Source: Fagopyrum homotropicum
Taxonomy: Eukaryota; Streptophyta; Magnoliopsida; Caryophyllales; Polygonaceae
Reading direction: 5' to 3'
Length of the DNA stretch: 64,000 nucleotides
Assembly (NCBI GenBank): GCA_033239125.1
Contig: BSWB01000004.1
Span: 118,367,235 to 118,431,234 of the forward strand
Under the pieces are notes generated by a model. That model was given only the letters and a program-made list of their open reading frames with translations, ran no database searches and was not told the DNA's origin. Below, piece after piece: positions 62,699 through 64,000 of the stretch. Within the stretch, counting starts at the first letter, position 1; each line of letters opens with the position of its first letter. Position numbers and translations under genes: made by a program.

Positions 62699-64000
62699 TC
62701 TTATATATATTAAAGCAGGAGCCTCTATTGCCACGTGTCAAGCCACCGTTCTCCCAGCCCACCAAATTTTTTAAAAAAAGTGGTTTTTAAAATTTAAAAT
62801 CTATAAAAAATATTTTAGTAAAGTCGTTAATTAAAGTTAAAATATATTTAAAATATCTTTGAATTTTGTTACAGTAAATGTCAATAAAACAATTAAATTT
62901 TGATTTTAGAAAATATCTTCTCTTATCTTATATATATTAAAGCAGGAGCCTCTATTGCCACGTGTCAAGCCACCGTTCTCCCAGCCCACCAAATTTTTTT
63001 AAAAAAGTGGTTTTTAAAATTTAAAATCTATAAAAAATATTTTAGTAAAGTCGTTAATTAAAGTTAAAATATATTTAAAATATCTTTTAATTTTGTTACA
63101 GTAAATGTCACTAAAATAATTAAATTTTGATTTTAGAAAATATCTTCTCTTATCTTATCTTATATCTATTAAAGCAGAAGCCTCTATTGCCACGTGTCAA
63201 CGCCAAGCTTCTCGAAGCCTAAAAAATTATTATAAAAAGTGATTTCTAAATGTTAATATAAATTGGAATTTGATTTTTAAAATTTTTTAAAAATATTTAA
63301 ATAAATAGTTTTATAAAAATAGTTTTTAAACTTTTAAGGATTTTTTTTAACCAATGAGCATATCTTAACATATCAGTTTAAATATATAATTAATTAGAAG
63401 AGATAAATATTTAAAAGAGAATTAAAAGTCATAATAATAATTATAATTTTATTCTGCGGATTTTTATTTTACAAAAATATACATATCTTATCTTATATCT
63501 ATTAAAGCAGAAGCCTCTATTGTCACGTGTCAACGCCATGCTTCTCGAAGCCTAAAAAGTTATTATAAAAAGTGATTTATAAATGTTAATATAAATTGGA
63601 AATTGATTTTTAAATTTTTAAAAAATATTTAAATAAATAGTTTTATAAAAATAGTTTTTAAACTTTTAAGGATTTTTTTAACCAACAAGCATATCTTAAC
63701 ATATCAGTTTAAATATATAATTAATTAGAAGAGATAAATATTTAAAAGAGAATTAAAAGTCATAATAATATTATAATTTCATTCTGCGGATTTTTATTTT
63801 ACAAAAATATACATATCTTATATCTATTAAAGTAGAAGCCTCTATTGCCACGTGTCAATGCCATGCTTCTCGAAGCCTAAAAATTATTATAAAAAGTGAT
63901 TTCTAAATGTTAATATAAATTGGAAATTAATTTTTAAATTTTTTAAAAATATTTAAATAAATAGTTTTATAAAAATAGTTTTTAAACTTTTAATGATTTT
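62699..64000 (+). repeat. Tandem array of Helitron-like 5' ends
   Basis: Five units, each starting TCTTATAT(A/C)TATTAAAG followed by CAG(G/A)AGCCTCTATTG and CCACGTGTCAA, at 62699, 62926, 63158, 63491 and 63816. Units 1 and 2 (227 and 232 bp) form one subtype (AGCCACCGTTCTCCCAGCCC). Units 3 to 5 (333 bp, 325 bp and cut by the window end) form another (CGCCAAGCTTCTCGAAGCC). Short tctta repeats lie at the joints. A TC start, AT-rich leader and CCACGTGTC are common at plant Helitron 5' ends. No CTRR hairpin 3' end was seen between units. Confidence 0.6.

Overview
The window is plant nuclear DNA, most likely dicot heterochromatin, built almost wholly of nested LTR retrotransposons. I found no host gene, tRNA, rRNA or CRISPR array that I can defend. 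The plant origin rests on Athila-type Ty3/gypsy elements (primer site matching tRNA-Asp), Tekay/Del-type chromoviruses (primer site like the initiator tRNA-Met complement, chromodomain remnant), a SIRE-like Copia remnant and Helitron-like termini. The species cannot be told from the sequence.

Layout, using letters for elements. A: minus-strand Athila, gag-pol at 1-4657 and 5' LTR at 4755-6387, running off the left edge. It sits in the RNase H region of G, a Tekay element seen from 6388 to 22955. The integrase of G is split by L, a solo LTR (7125-7843 plus 19227-20312, target duplication GAAGT). L is split by B, a complete 11,378-bp Athila (7844-19221, duplication CCTCA) whose two 1,827-bp LTRs differ at only five positions by eye. 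G itself lies in H, an old minus-strand Athila integrase fragment (22956-23661). I (23662-25340) is an LTR with primer site and leader only. K is a minus-strand Athila LTR remnant (25341-26646 plus 35754-36024) split by F (26647-35753, duplication TGATC), a Tekay-like element with almost no coding capacity. M (36025-36309) is a Tekay LTR tip cut by J, a minus-strand SIRE-like Copia (LTR 36310-37628, env-like remnant 53931-54843). J is split by C, a decayed Tekay (37888-53925, duplication GCTTT). C holds D, a minus-strand Athila (41507-48287) lacking its 3' LTR, RT and RNase H. E (54844-60356) is a decayed plus-strand Athila cut off inside RT. From 60357 on, the sequence is AT-rich and mostly unrecognised, with a CCCGA-rich stretch (61441-61760) and a tandem array of Helitron-like 5' ends (62699 to the window end).

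How it works together: only B approaches a functional unit (LTR promoter, primer site, gag-protease, RT-RNase H-integrase, purine tract), and it carries three lesions that suggest it moved with help from a relative. B lies inside L, which lies inside G; D lies inside C, which lies inside J; F lies inside K. This gives a relative insertion order.

The most unusual signal is not a gene. Several unrelated LTR families carry clusters of short family-specific inverted repeats (arms of about 6-8 bp around a mostly 2-nt centre, plus loose half-sites). One cluster lies just upstream of the apparent TATA box and usually a second about 500-650 bp further into the LTR. In some Athila copies further clusters lie in the protein-coding linker before RT and in the 3' noncoding region. 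The core differs by family: ATCGGCCGAT in A/B/E, CTCGGTCGAG in D/K, GCCGCNCCTGCGGC in G/L, and TTGAAA...TTTCAA in J. Three nested insertions landed inside such motifs.
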